Source of the DNA: Acridotheres tristis
Taxonomy: Eukaryota; Chordata; Aves; Passeriformes; Sturnidae
Length of the DNA stretch: 64,000 bases
Assembly (NCBI GenBank): GCA_037013685.1
Contig: CM072919.1
Coordinates: 28,963,255 to 29,027,254 of the forward strand
Direction of reading: 5' to 3'
The notes beneath the pieces were generated by a model. That model was not told the origin of the DNA. It saw only the letters and a program-made list of their open reading frames with translations, and did not search any database. The translations under genes were made by a program, and so were the position numbers. Every line of letters begins with the position of its first letter. Positions within the stretch are counted from its first letter, which is position 1. Positions 12,685 through 24,706 of this stretch are shown in pieces.

Positions 12685-12930
12685 AGAGATTCAGATTAGA
12701 TATGAGAAAAGTTTTTTCACTAACAGGGTGATCAGGTAATTGAATATGATTCCCAGGGAAGTGGGGGAGTGACCATCTCTGGAGGTGTTTAAGAGGCTTC
12801 TGAATATGGTGCTAGATGATGTGGTTGAGTGGTTTAGGAGTTTACAGTGGCAGTGTTGGATGTGTGGTTGGATTGAAAAATCCAACAGATCTCTTCCAAC
12901 CTTGATGGTTCTTTGATTCTATGATTCTAT
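12685..12930 (+). mobile_element. CR1 LINE 3' end
   Basis: The segment has the CR1 3' signature: ttcactaacagggtgatcagg, ttcccagggaagtggg, ggaggtgtttaagagg, then ctcttccaacc and the terminal gattctatgattctata octamer repeats (about 12914-12930). It is the best-preserved CR1 terminus on the + strand here. The 5' part is missing. Confidence 0.88.
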
Positions 12931-14159
12931 AATTATCGCTGTGGGATCAGAGTTTTGTCTTTTTTTTAACCCTCAAACATGCTAATATTCACATACTCTT
13001 GTCTGTCCACAGAGAAAACATTTCACACATCCATGGTGGTTTTCTATTCTCATTTGCCCAGAGACTGAGCAAGGTGAAAAAAGTATCCATCAGGCCGTAA
13101 GATACATTATTCCCTTCTAAAATATGATTTGGGCTACCTATCAACCTCTGTATAAACCTTGCTAGAGAGTTTTAGTATGCAAACCTTGAGCTTTACTATA
13201 CAGCATTTATCACATTTTCAAAGTTAGCTCTCTGAAAATACAGGTGTATTTTTTTGGTCTATCATATCTTCTCTTTCTCTTTTCTTATTTTGGGTTTTTC
13301 ATGAACTCTAGTGATATTCAAGCTCCAAGAGAGTTTATATATTATGCTAGTACAATGGAAGATCCCCATCTATTCTGAAGTAGTTCATTGAAAGTATTTG
13401 CTTACTTGAAAATATTCTTTTCCTTGTATGTACACACCCTGTACATTATTAAATATATTCCATTAAATATTTCTCCATAAGTGGTAGAACTTCAGTAGAA
13501 GCATTTAATTTTCGTCAAGGAAAGGATATGAATTTATCTTTTGCCAACACCACACTAAAACAAACAAGATAAATATTAGTCAAGGAGATGCAGTTCAATT
13601 GTATTTAATTTAATATAAGGTCTCCAGCTCTTTTTATCATAACTGTGTGAGGAATAAGCTGTACTTAGTTTTGCAACATTCATATTAACTGTGAGAGACC
13701 TAAACAACAACAATAACTCAAATATGAAATTTTCGTTATTATTTTGCTGTAAATGTTTCTTAAATAACAGCATGTGAAACACTTCAAATGTACACCTGGT
13801 GTTCACAAAGGTTTTTAGAGGGTTTATTTTTTTGCATTTGTTAGGTAAACAAATAAGAATTTACTATAGCCACTAGAAACAACTCCCTTTTTGCTGTGAT
13901 GGGTTTTTAAAAAAACTCCTCGGTTGAAATATACTTTTCTCCTTCATAGATTTTCACATAACCAATACATTGTATAACAGAAGCATTTAGTGAAATTAAA
14001 AAGACTAATGTTGTCTGGATTTGACATAGATCCAATCATGAATGATGGAAACATTGTCCAACAGAATTCATAACACAAGGATCAAATTAAGTTATTAAGT
14101 AACTTGGTTAGGCATCATGTTTAGATCTCCTTAAATACAGCATATTTTTTATAATGAAT
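12931..14159. other. AT-rich intergenic DNA, no gene seen
   Basis: Nothing recognisable on either strand. Confidence 0.5.
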
Positions 14160-14260
14160 AATTAACTTTTGGAACATGCTGCCACAGGATACTCTGGAAG
14201 ACAAAAGTTTAATGCAATTCAAAATCAGATTAAATATTCTCACGGGATAAGAATCTACCA
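14160..14260 (+). mobile_element. Possible ancient CR1-like fragment
   Basis: The text ttttggaacatgctgccacagg ... gtttaatgcaattcaaaatcagatta resembles a conserved block of old amniote CR1 tails (gccacaggat, agtttaa, ttcaaa). It is short and diverged, so the call is weak. Confidence 0.4.
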
Positions 14261-17200
14261 GAGTCCCAGAAGTGGGATCATATGAATGAACACCTAAACA
14301 CATATTTTCAGAATCTGAGGACATATCTTGTGCAAACGTGACAGTGTTCTCACAGCTACTGTCAGGGGCTTGATATTTGTGCTGAAAATCTTAATTTGTA
14401 TCAAAAATTGCCTTTTTTTCCCCTCTCTATAATAGAAAAGACATAGCCCATATTCTGTCATTTAGGTACTTCCTATACAACTCCATAATGGTCAGAACTT
14501 TGTATTTCTCATTTAATACATTATTACATTTTTTATTTTCCTTTCCAAAGTCTCAAGATTAAGATTACTGTCTATAATATACTTTCTAGCCAATCACTTA
14601 TTCTTTCTTTTACCAATTGAAATTTTACAGAAGAGTTATAAGTTGCAATAATTTTATTAAATATATTCTATTTATATATATTATGCATTTATGTGTTAAT
14701 TTACATATTATAAATTGCAGTAATTTTATTATTTTAAATGACAAATTGATTTTTAAATTACAGCAGGGATTGGTTTGTCATACTTTTAGATGGAAATAAT
14801 TATTTTAAAAATAAAGTTAAACTTTAAGAAGAATAAAATGTCAGAGAACTTCTTTCATGTCTAGCACATGTCCTAAGCAGATATCCTCCCAAGTGGCCCT
14901 CCCAAGTCTCCTTGACAGTTTCTGTCCCACTATATGATTAACCAGAAAATGGCAGGAAGAAGTAACCTTCCAGGAAGCCAGCATCAGTGACCCAGAGACT
15001 TAATCAACTTAATTGTTGAACATCCACTGAACATCCACGACGAGGTGGCTGTTAATGTGCTCCCACCATGGTGCCATCCGTCTCGCCGCCCTTTCCTCTG
15101 AGCCTGACCTAAAGCTCTCACATCCAGTCCCCAAACCGATGGACCCTTGACAGCTGAGCTCCTCCATCTGTGAATGACTCCATCTCCCTTTTTCTCCCTC
15201 CCACTGAAAAGCTTTTGCACAACTGCTGCTCTCCCTAGTTTTGCAAGCTGTCTCACAATGTCTCAATTTTTACAACAGCTCCTCTGTCTCTATCTTCTGA
15301 GGGGCTTGCTTGAATATTAAATCAGATCAGGAAGCAAGCACTGATTTCTTGGACAGGTTTCAACCTTCCTGTTGTTGTTGTTGTTGGTTGTTTGTTTGCT
15401 TGCTTGTTTTTGTTTAAAGTTAACAGTGCAACATTAAATTACTTTGCAATTACACTGTTTGGAAGAACACAGGCATGGTCTAGTCAATAGCAATATGTAA
15501 GTGCATCAGCCTAACTGAAGGTTATTTCCTATGAGTATTTGCTGCAGGCATGTGGTCTCCTTTTCATTTCTGCTCCCACCTGCACCAGTAACATCCTCAC
15601 GAGTAAATAAAGAGAAGATTTTTCAGTTCCTGCAAGAATTTTCTGTGGAGACCAGCAGGTTATAAAACAGGAGTATATAAACAGCCCAGAGCATATACAT
15701 GAGTTTTTGAAGCCTAATGGAATTACAAAATATCAGCTGTTTGCAAAGCATGTTCTTGCTTTGCGTAGGGCAACCTAGGTAGGAAAAAAATCACCCTGAC
15801 ATCTTTGTCAGGATGGTTTTATAAGTCTATATAGCTATATTAAAAACCTATCACTTAGGTTCTCAGTGGAATCCAAACTTAGTCTCGAAAAGGTAAAATG
15901 CAGAGAAGAGCAAGGAACAGCTGGCTGTTTCATACATCTCAAAGCAATATCATAACTGTTTCAATAGTGTATAACATACTCTGCTGTTCTGCCGTTTTCT
16001 CATTAATTTCATGATTCATCAGTAATACCATGAACCTGTATGGAGACTGAACGGAGGATTTCAATTTGTAGGGAGGAAGAGTTTTTAAGTATCACAGTTT
16101 TTTTGTGGTACAAATTGGTCTTGAAGGTGATACCTGAGTAGCTAATTTGTTAGGGATTTAGTCTGTGATATATATATGCTATTATTCATAAAGAAATTGA
16201 ACATAAAAATCAAACAGGGAGTTTGAGAAGCGAAGAGATTTTAGGGATTGACCTACCCATAGGCTGTGTCTTGTCAACATCACCATCCCTCTTCTGTACA
16301 TGCGTGACTATTTTTAGAATCTACCCTTCTGTTTTATTTCACAGAAAATTTTAGCTTCCTGAGTTAGATTTAGTTTCGATTCTAAGTCCTTTACTCATTT
16401 TCCACTGAACCTATATAGACATTTTGCATCTATACCTTCAAATGACAATGAGTTCTGTTGATCTATTGCTCATTACATGTTGAATAATCATATGTGATTT
16501 TTTTTGCTGTTTACTATTTCTATTGATGGTCGCCGATTCTTACACCAGAAAAAAATATTAACAGTTGACTCATTTTTCTAAAAGCCTCCATAAAGTTAGA
16601 TTTTGTAGAATTATGGCTACAAATGACCAAGCTTCCTAAGTTTGACTATTTTTTTTTAATTGCTCTCTAATTGATTTTTAGAATTTCATAATATGGGCAG
16701 GTATAGACATATACACATACACAGCATGGAAACATATTGTTTATGGAGATCATGTTCCTCTTTCTAGTGTTTTGAATAAGCAAAAGACCACCATAAGAAA
16801 GTGTCTTTTTATATATACAGATACTGTTTATTAGTTGCCTATTAGATGTCCTAAAAAAGGCATTTGGAAACGTTTGGAAATTATTTCAAGTTTTAATTTC
16901 TATTATTTTATTCAATTTACATATGAATAAAAGACCTTACACTCTCTGATATGCTCAGCATCTTGCTTCATGTCCAATACTGGTTCACAAGCATGAAAAG
17001 TTAAAACAGAGCTGGACTTATTATCTGATAAAACCCCAAAATTAAAACAGTTTTTCTTCTGAATGTGGCCTCCAAGTTTTGCCTTGTTGTGTGACAAGAA
17101 ATTCCTTTACCTGCAAGAAAAGACAGAGAGAATAATTTCCAGAAAGAATGTAGCTGACATGAGAACGGTTCTAAGTTTTTGCATGTCTAGTGAGATGTTT

Positions 17201-18668
17201 TTGCATTGTCATGTAAAAGAGAATATTAGCTAGGTTAAAAACTTCAGTTTGTCTTTCATCCATATTTTAGTAAGTATTTCACAGATTAGTGACTTAATGA
17301 CTTCCTAAAGCAATGCTAAAGTGGCTGCGCTGATAATCCATTTCAGTAAAAGGGTTACTTTTAAGTTGTGGTGTAAAGGTGGTTGACAGATGGTGGTCTT
17401 TATCAAGGAAATTTTTACTTGTTTATCTAATATTTGCACATCTAGTTCTGCAGCTGATACCTATACCAATACCAGAAATAAAATTTAAAAATATAGATTG
17501 TGTGTCTGAGACTAGTTCTTCTACATGAGCAAACTGACACTGCTGAAATTTCTGAATATCACACTGATATTGGATATATTATTCAGCGTGATAAACTGAC
17601 CATGAAACCAGGATGCTGCAGTTTCAGCCCAGTAGTCTTAAAATCTACTGCCCATCTTTTTCCTGAGTAATGCTTTAGTATTGCTGTCATTTAGTTGAAT
17701 TTTTCTTATTGTGCTCACCAATTTAAATGTTTTCAAATGTTTATAGGCCAAGAATTAGTCACTGTGACTATGGAAGAGTTTGTTCTTGTTATGCTAAGCC
17801 CTACAGATACTGTCCACATGCAAGAACTTATGTGATAAAAGCCTTACCCTTAGAAGGTACACCTAGCAATATCAATGGTTCTCTACTTTTACAGGTCAAA
17901 ATACACCAGATCTAACTGCAATATTAGACTCAAAATATGGTAGTTTGAGCTAATTTTGCCAATTCTAGCAGCTGCATTTTTTCTCTACCATGTTTGTATA
18001 CTTCAATTTTAAATTAATCCCTCTGTATTCCCCTGTACAAGAATAAGTTATGTTTCTGTGTACTCCAACATCACTATGTAAATAAATCCTACCAAAGGAA
18101 TTCATGTTCACATTGAAATTTTCTTTTTGATAACATTTGTCAGATTAATAAATGTCTGCTGAAGATGTGAAATTTGATAAACTTATGTAAATATGGAATA
18201 TTCATTATTATAATAGCATATGTGCATATTTAATTTATAAATCTTAATTTATGATAGCCCTAAAACTCATTAAAATGTACTAAATTTAAATTAAGTTAGA
18301 TCATTTACATTCCTTTAGAAAAAAATTAAAAAGACAAATAGAACTATTTCAGCAATATTTTTCTGGCAGCATAGTACATGACATTGTAATCAACCTTGCA
18401 CAAGTGTTTAGGTCCAGAAATTTGGAACATGACTTGGAAGATAATTCCAGCAGCGTGAGATTCAGGTAAAAGATGAGGAAAAGAAAAAAAGCCTTTTGGT
18501 CATGGAGTTAACTAAATTGAATTTTCACAGTCTTGTAGTTCTCTCAGATACTTAGTGAGTCTGGTTATATGTCTTGTCATAGACCTTGTAGTTAGAATCA
18601 AATAACTATATAAAACAAATCAGCTTTTCTTTTTAACCTTTTTCTAACAAAGTTGCAATGTAAAGCTT
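14261..18668. other. Intergenic DNA with one GC-richer patch, no gene seen
   Basis: Mostly AT-rich. A GC-richer patch at about 14880-15290 has two overlapping minus-strand open frames (90 and 85 codons) that match no family I recognise. It could be a retropseudogene or repeat remnant. A TTG/TTTG simple repeat lies at about 15371-15415. Nothing else is recognisable before provirus 2. Confidence 0.45.
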
Positions 18669-19394
18669 TGTTGGGGGTTGGATTGTTCCCCTTTTCTTTC
18701 TGTGGAATTCTTCCCATTGTTATGCTAAGTAATTGTGACTACACCTTAAAACGACAGATAATGCTCTATCATACGGGGGTGGGTGGAGGGGGAGGGGGGG
18801 GGGAACCGGAAAAGGAAAGGTAGGAGAGGGGTCTGGAGCCGGGGCTCCCTCTCTCATGTGGCTCGTGGAGTGAAAAGGCCGCCTGGGCTCCACTCTGGCA
18901 TCTCCCCCTGCCATCCCAGCACTGAGATCCACGCTCCCTGCATTTGGACATCGCTCTGCTGCTCTCCCATCTCACCCTACTATCTCTGGATGTTCTGCTG
19001 AGCACCACGACTGACACCGTGAGGGGGGGGAGTCACTTTCCCATCCCCGCTCACCTCTGGGCCTCCGCCGCCATCACTCCAGCCATCTTCAACTGCGCGT
19101 GACCTGCCCTGCCCCCACAGCACCGGTAACCGAGCGCAGGGAGACGGCCTGAGGCCAAAAGGGACTGGAGCGGAGTGAGACTGTTCTGTTTTGTTGTCAA
19201 TTTTTATAGCTGTTGTTGTTTTCTGCCTTGTTAAATACCAGTAAAGAACTGTTATTTCACATCCCCATATCTCCTGCCTGAAAGCGTCTGATTTGGACCT
19301 AAAATAATTAAAAGGGAGGGGGGTTGCACTCTGCATTGCAGAAAAGGGGCTCCTGCCTTTCCTTAGACCATACCTGTCTTTTCAAACCAAGACA
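18669..19394 (+). repeat. 5' LTR of provirus 2
   Basis: 726 bp, TGTTGGGGGTTGG to AAGACA. The TTCTG block has a single changed unit pair (ttctgttttg). It differs from its own 3' LTR at many sites (roughly 6 percent by eye), more than the internal regions of proviruses 1 and 2 differ from each other. Confidence 0.95.
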
Positions 19395-19399
19395 GATAT

Positions 19400-19419
19400 T
19401 GGCGCCCGAAACGTGGAGC
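19400..19419 (+). other. Primer binding site, variant lysine type
   Basis: Identical to the provirus 1 site (TGGCGCCCGAAACGTGGAGC), 5 bases after the LTR. It shares the two extra bases and the G to A change relative to provirus 3. Confidence 0.8.
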
Positions 19420-19498
19420 ATTGCCTGAGGGCATTGAGAGAGGGGTAGAAAAGGGAATAACAGTTCTTGAATTACCCAAGCTTGTGGTAGGTGACACC

Positions 19499-21412
19499 AT
19501 GCTGTCCAGCTTACCCTGGATTGGCCTCCATGTGGTCACTGCTATATCTCTCCCATTTGCAAGCCCTTTTTTAAACATGAGTTTCATAACCAAGGTTACT
19601 GTGGCTATTATCCGGTTAATTGTGTGGGTTGATCAGTAGAGGAATTCATGGATTTTTAATTTTCTCTGGAAGATGGCCACATGGATTCAGAGCTATCGCA
19701 CTCTAAGTGTGTGTTTCTGGGGCTACTTCAATAATGGTACTTACTGTGAGGAAGTGGCAGAAGGTGAAATTTTTCTCAACCCATCACAGAGTTTTTGAAG
19801 TTCACCCCACCAGTCTTCAAGGGGTTCCAATCCGCTTTAAATGCTAATGACATTATATTGTGGCTAGTGTTGCTTATATCCCTGTTAAACCTGTTCTATC
19901 TAACATTCAGAGATAAGGGGAGATTGACTTGGATAACAACCCTGATAGCTACCCCAGGGATTAGTGATGTTACCCCAGAGCCTGATCCTGTCCCAGAGAC
20001 TAGGGAGGTTATCCCAGAGCCTGATCCTGTCCCAGAGACTAGGGAGGTTACCCCAGAGCCTGATCTTATCCCAGAGACTAGGGATATTACCCCAGAGTTT
20101 GACCCTGCCCTACAGCCCACCTCGGAAAGGAACCACCCAGAATGGGTGGGGGTGCTAGCAAAGGAGATACGTGAGATGGGCCAGATGATGAAGGAGTACA
20201 TCTCCCCAGCTGGTGAGAAACCCTCCCCCTGCCTTAAAGAGGGAGACTCTGATGGTGCAGCAGTGGGACCCACAGATGTTACATCTGTCCAGGTTCCAGC
20301 TGAACTGCAAGGGCACTCACAGCCAGCAGCAGTTGCCCCTGTGGAAACTAGGAAGTCTAGGATGAAAACAAGGCACCTAGATAATAAGGGTCAGGAAGGG
20401 GGCCCCTCACAACCAGCAGGGGAGCCAGAAGTTGAGATCATCACCGAGTCCCTGTCATACGAGAGTCTCCGTAACCTGCTAAAAGACTGTACGACGGGGC
20501 CGTGAGCCTTTTACATCCTGGTTACGGCGGGTCTGGGACGTTATGTGTACAGGTGTGCAACTGGATGGTACTGAGGCAAGGAATTTGGGAGCCTTGACCC
20601 AGGACTCAGGTGTGGACCAGGTATTTGTAAGGGAGACAGGTCTCCTTTCCCTCTGGGAGCGACTTTTAATGAGCGTGAGAGAGAGATTTGTCCACAGGGA
20701 AAGAATGCAGGAGTACCACCAGAGAACACGTTGGAATACCCTTGAAGAAGGGATCCAAAAGCTGAGAGAAGTGGCAGTACTGGAGGTGCTCTTTGGGAGG
20801 GATGAACAGCATGACAATGACCCTGACAAGGTCAGGTGCACAGGACAGATGTTGTGGAATCTGGCAAACCTGGGCCCATCTCAATATACCTCCTTTATTG
20901 CAATGATTGATGTTGATACCAGCCAAGTGACAGTGGGTTCTGTTGCCAACAGGCTCAGGAATTATCAGAGTATGATGGCTGGCCCAATGCAGGCTCATGT
21001 CTCAGCTGTGGCTAAGGACCTCAGAGAGGAGTTTAAGGAGGAGATGAAGGAGATAAGGGAAGAGGTGAGGAAGATCAGTGCAGCACCAGTGCGAGTCATG
21101 GACCTCAAAAGTAGAGCCCAACGCCCCCCAGCTAGGGAGAGAGGGTATACCCCACATGCTGACCTATGGTTTTTTCTACGTGACCACGGGGAAGACATGA
21201 GAAGGTGGGATGGAAAACCCACTTCTGTCCTGGCAGCACGGGTGCGCCAACTCAGGGAGGGGAACACCAACAGAGGGAACTCCACTAAAGTGAAGGTAGC
21301 CTCAGCCTCCCATGGAGGTGCAGGGTATTACAGAAGGGAGGATGATCTGTCAGATCCCCTTGAAGGAACCTCCAGTATGTATGCCCAGGAGAGAAATAAT
21401 AACCAGGGCTAG
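19499..21412 (+). pseudogene. gag: gag of provirus 2, one nonsense and two frameshifts
   Basis: Same domain order as provirus 1 gag from the ATG at 19499. It is interrupted by TAG at 19637-19639 (single-base change), loss of one T from a T run at about 19770-19774, and loss of two bases near 20488. Open segments remain at 19795-20505 and 20543-21412. The second covers the whole capsid-like region and ends at the conserved TAG (21410-21412). A full-length product cannot be made. Confidence 0.9.
19972..20106 (+). repeat. 39-bp coding tandem repeat in gag, three units plus a part
   Basis: Same three full units and one partial unit as provirus 1, with the same variant third unit (EPDLIPETRD). 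Confidence 0.95.
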
Positions 21413-21441
21413 AGGGGCCCTGCCTCTAGCCAGGGAGAGGC
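21407..21441 (+). promoter_or_regulatory. gag stop codon in competing hairpins (copy 2)
   Basis: Identical to the elements in copies 1 and 3: the 9-bp inverted repeat around TAG (21407-21415 / 21423-21431) and the alternative 6-bp stem (21422-21427 / 21436-21441). The frame after the TAG continues into protease. Confidence 0.6.
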
Positions 21442-21760
21442 ACGGGAAAACCGGATCTTTTGGACGGTGTGGATCCGATGGCCTGGCACATCAGAGCCAC
21501 AGGAACACAGAGCATTGGTTGACACTGGTTCACAATGTACATGAATACCATCGGGACATGTCGGGAAGGAATCTGATTCAATTGCTGGGGTTACGGGGGA
21601 ATCTGAGGAATTGACTTTGCTGGAGGCTGAGGTGAGCCTGACTGGGAAAGAGTGACAGAAACATCCAATTGTGACTGGCCCAGAGGCACCATGTATCCTA
21701 GGCATAGACTTCCTCAGGAACGGCTATTACAAAGACCCAAAGGGACTCAGGTGGGCTTTT
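21413..21760 (+). pseudogene. pro: Retroviral aspartic protease of provirus 2, broken
   Basis: LVDTGSQ is encoded at about 21515-21535, in frame with gag and pol. TGA at 21542-21544 follows the active-site motif by two codons, and a second TGA lies at 21653-21655. The end of the domain (ILGIDFL) is intact. Both stops are shared with provirus 1. Confidence 0.88.
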
Positions 21761-24598
21761 GGAATAGCTGCTGTGGCAGCAGAGGGCATTAAGCAGTTGA
21801 ACACCCTGCCTGGACTATCAGAAAACCCATCTGCAGTGGGACTCCTCAGGGTGAAAGAGCAACAGGTGCCAATTGCTACCTCAACAGTGCACCGCCGGCA
21901 GTACCGGACGAATCGAGATGCCGTGATCCCCATCCACAAGATGATCTGTGAGCTGGAGAGCCAAGGGGTGGTCAGCAAAACCCACTCACCCTTCAACAGC
22001 CCCATCTGGCCTGTGCGTAAATCTGAAGGAGAATGGAGACTGACAGTGGACTATCGTGCATTGAATGAGGTGGTGACTCCACCGCTGAGCGCTGCTGTGC
22101 CGGACATGCTGGAACTGCAGTATGAGCTGGAGTCCAAGGCAGCCAAGTGGTACGCCACCATTGACATCGCCAATGCATTCTTCTCCATTCCTCTGGCAGC
22201 AGAGTGCAGGCCTCAGTTTGCTTTCACCTGGAGGGGTGTGCAATACACGTGGAACCGACTGCCCCAGGGGTGGAAACACAGCCCCACCATCTGTCATGGA
22301 TTGATCCAGGCTACACTGGAGAAGGGTGGAGCTCCAGAACATCTGCAGTACATTGATGACATCATTGTGTGGGGGGACATGGCAATGGAGGTATTTCAGA
22401 AACGAGGAAAGATCATTGAGATTCTGCTGGCAGCTGGCTTCGCCATTAAAAAGAGCAAAGTCAAAGGGCCTGCCCAAGAGATCCAGTTTCTGGGAGTAAA
22501 GTGGCAAGATGGACGGCGCCAGATCCCCAGTGAGGTCATCAATAAGATCACTTCAATGTCTCGACCAACCAGCAAGAAGGAAACACAAGCCTTCCTAGGT
22601 GCCATAGGCTTTTGGAGAATGCACATTCCTGAGTACAGCCAGATTGTGAGCCCTCTTTACCTGGTCACCCGCAAGAAGAACGATTTCCACTGGGGCCCTG
22701 AGCAGCAGCAAGCCTTTGCCCAGATCAAGCAGGAGATTGCTCATGTGATAGCCCTTGGCCCAGTCAGGACAGGACCAGATGTGAAGAACGTGCTCTACTC
22801 TGCAGCCGGGAACCATGGTCTGTCCTGGAGCCTTTGGCAGAAGGTGCCTGGTGAGACGCGAGGCCGACCACTGGGATTCTGGAGTCGAAGCTACAGAGGG
22901 TCCGAGGCCAACTACACTCCAACGGAGAGGGAGATCTTGGCCGCCTATGAAGGGGTTCAAACTGCCTCAGAGGTGGTTGGCACAGAAACACAACTCCTCC
23001 TGGCACCCCGACTGCCAGTGCAGGGGTGGATGTTTAAAGGAAAGGTTTCCTCAACCCACCATGCCACTGACGCCACATGGAGTAAATGGATTGCCCTCAT
23101 CACACAACGCGCCCGTATTGGAAACCCGAATCGCCCTGGGATTTTGGAGATAATTACCAACTGGCCGGAAGGGGAAGACTTTGGTCTTGCCGACGAAGAG
23201 GAACAGGAACAAGTGACCCGGGCTGAAGAAGCCCCACCGTATAACCAACTGCCAGCAGATGAAACATGCTATGCTCTTTTCACTGATGGTTCCTGCCGCA
23301 TCGTGGGGATGAACCGGAAGTGGAAAGCAGCCGTATGGAGCCCCACACGACAGGTTGCACAAGCTACCGAAGGAGAAGGTGGATCGAGTCAACTTGCTGA
23401 ACTCAAAGCTGTTCAGCTGGCCCTGGACATTGCTGAGAGAGAGAAGTGGCCAAAACTCTACCTTTACACTGATTCTTGGATGGTAGCCAATGCTCTGTGG
23501 GGATGGCTGGAGAGGTGGAAAAAGGCTGACTGGCAACGTAGGGGAAAACCAATCTGGGCTGCCAATGAATGGAAAGGCATTGCCACCAGGATAGAGAAGC
23601 TGCCTGTGAAAGTCCGTCACGTAGATGCCCATGTCCCCAAGAGTCGGGCTAATGAGGAACACCAACACAATGAGCAGGTAGATCAGGCTGCACAGATAGA
23701 GGTGTCGAAGATAGATTTAGACTGGCAGCACAAGGGAGAGTTGTTCCTGGCTCGATGGGCCCATGATGCCTCAGGTCATCAGGGCAGAGATGCCACATAT
23801 AAGTGGGCACGAGACCAAGGGGTGGATCTAACCATGGACAGTATTTCTCAAGTTATCCATGACTGTGAGACGTGCGCTGCCATCAAGCAAGCCAAGCGGG
23901 TGAAGCCCCTCTGGTATGGGGGGCGATGGGCCAAATATAAGTATGGAGAGGCCTGGCAGATTGATTACATCACACTGCCTCAAACCTGCCAGGGCAAGCG
24001 CTATGTACTGACCATGGTGGAAGCCACCACTGGATGGTTAGAGACCTACCCTGTGCCTCATGCCACTGCTCGGAACACCATCCTGGGCCTGGAAAAACAA
24101 GTTCTTTGGAGGCATGGTACCCCTGAGAGAATTGAGTCAGACAATGGGACTCATTTCAAGAACAGCCGTATAAACACCTGGGCTAGAGAACACGGCATTG
24201 AGTGGGTGTACCATATCCCCTACCACGCACCAGCTGCAGGGAAAGTTGAACGGTGCAACGGCCTGCTTAAAACCACCTTGAAGGCACTGGGTGGGGGAAC
24301 TTTCAAGAACTGGGAGATTAATCTACCAAAGGCCACCTGGTTAGTGAACACCCGAGGTTCCACTAACCGAGCAGGCCCTGCCCAATCTGAGCCCTTGGGA
24401 ATATCAGATGGAGATAAGGTTCCAGTGGTACACATGAGAGCTATGCTAGGAAAAACTGTTTGGGTGAATCCTGCCTCCAGCAAAGACAATCCCATCCGTG
24501 GAGTTGTATTCGCTCAAGGACCAGGTTGCACCTGGTGGGTGATGCAAAAGAATGGAGAGACCCGATGCATACCCCAAGGAGACCTTGTTTTAGGGTGA
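21671..24598 (+). CDS. pol: pol polyprotein segment: RT, RNase H, integrase (open)
   Basis: 975 codons open in one frame, counted here from the first in-frame ATG after the last protease stop. That ATG is not necessarily a real start; the product would normally be made by read-through from gag. Reverse transcriptase: motif-A aspartate in IDIANAF (residue 165), LPQGWKHSPTICHG, and YIDD (227-230). RNase H: D539 (FTDGS), E577 (AELKAV), D601 (YTDSW), D671 (EQVDQA). Integrase: zinc-binding H698, H703, C732, C735 and the catalytic triad D765, D824, E860, with the canonical 35-residue spacing between the last two. All key residues are present. No dUTPase or env follows. The frame ends 108 bp before the 3' LTR. 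It resembles ERV-L pol; the exact family needs a database comparison. Confidence 0.95.
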   Translation: MTGPEAPCILGIDFLRNGYYKDPKGLRWAFGIAAVAAEGIKQLNTLPGLSENPSAVGLLRVKEQQVPIATSTVHRRQYRTNRDAVIPIHKMICELESQGVVSKTHSPFNSPIWPVRKSEGEWRLTVDYRALNEVVTPPLSAAVPDMLELQYELESKAAKWYATIDIANAFFSIPLAAECRPQFAFTWRGVQYTWNRLPQGWKHSPTICHGLIQATLEKGGAPEHLQYIDDIIVWGDMAMEVFQKRGKIIEILLAAGFAIKKSKVKGPAQEIQFLGVKWQDGRRQIPSEVINKITSMSRPTSKKETQAFLGAIGFWRMHIPEYSQIVSPLYLVTRKKNDFHWGPEQQQAFAQIKQEIAHVIALGPVRTGPDVKNVLYSAAGNHGLSWSLWQKVPGETRGRPLGFWSRSYRGSEANYTPTEREILAAYEGVQTASEVVGTETQLLLAPRLPVQGWMFKGKVSSTHHATDATWSKWIALITQRARIGNPNRPGILEIITNWPEGEDFGLADEEEQEQVTRAEEAPPYNQLPADETCYALFTDGSCRIVGMNRKWKAAVWSPTRQVAQATEGEGGSSQLAELKAVQLALDIAEREKWPKLYLYTDSWMVANALWGWLERWKKADWQRRGKPIWAANEWKGIATRIEKLPVKVRHVDAHVPKSRANEEHQHNEQVDQAAQIEVSKIDLDWQHKGELFLARWAHDASGHQGRDATYKWARDQGVDLTMDSISQVIHDCETCAAIKQAKRVKPLWYGGRWAKYKYGEAWQIDYITLPQTCQGKRYVLTMVEATTGWLETYPVPHATARNTILGLEKQVLWRHGTPERIESDNGTHFKNSRINTWAREHGIEWVYHIPYHAPAAGKVERCNGLLKTTLKALGGGTFKNWEINLPKATWLVNTRGSTNRAGPAQSEPLGISDGDKVPVVHMRAMLGKTVWVNPASSKDNPIRGVVFAQGPGCTWWVMQKNGETRCIPQGDLVLG

Positions 24599-24706
24599 AA
24601 TACCTATAGTACTGTGCCTATGTCTCTAACTGCATGTATGTATATATAATGTAACAGTTTAATTTGATATAGCATATTAGTATGGGAGAAATTCAGGGGT
24701 GGCTAA
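24599..24706 (+). other. Post-pol spacer with weak polypurine tract
   Basis: About 108 bp separate the pol stop from the 3' LTR, too short for env. A purine-rich segment (gggagaaattcaggggtgg, about 24684-24702) is the likely plus-strand primer, though it is broken by pyrimidines and four bases (ctaa) lie before the LTR TG. Confidence 0.55.

Noticed and set aside
14984..15266. Two overlapping minus-strand frames in a GC-richer patch
   Set aside because: Neither frame resembles a known family. They overlap in different frames, which is typical of GC-rich chance frames.
24599..24706. Possible small env or accessory gene after pol
   Set aside because: Only about 108 bp remain before the 3' LTR and no coding frame of note exists there.
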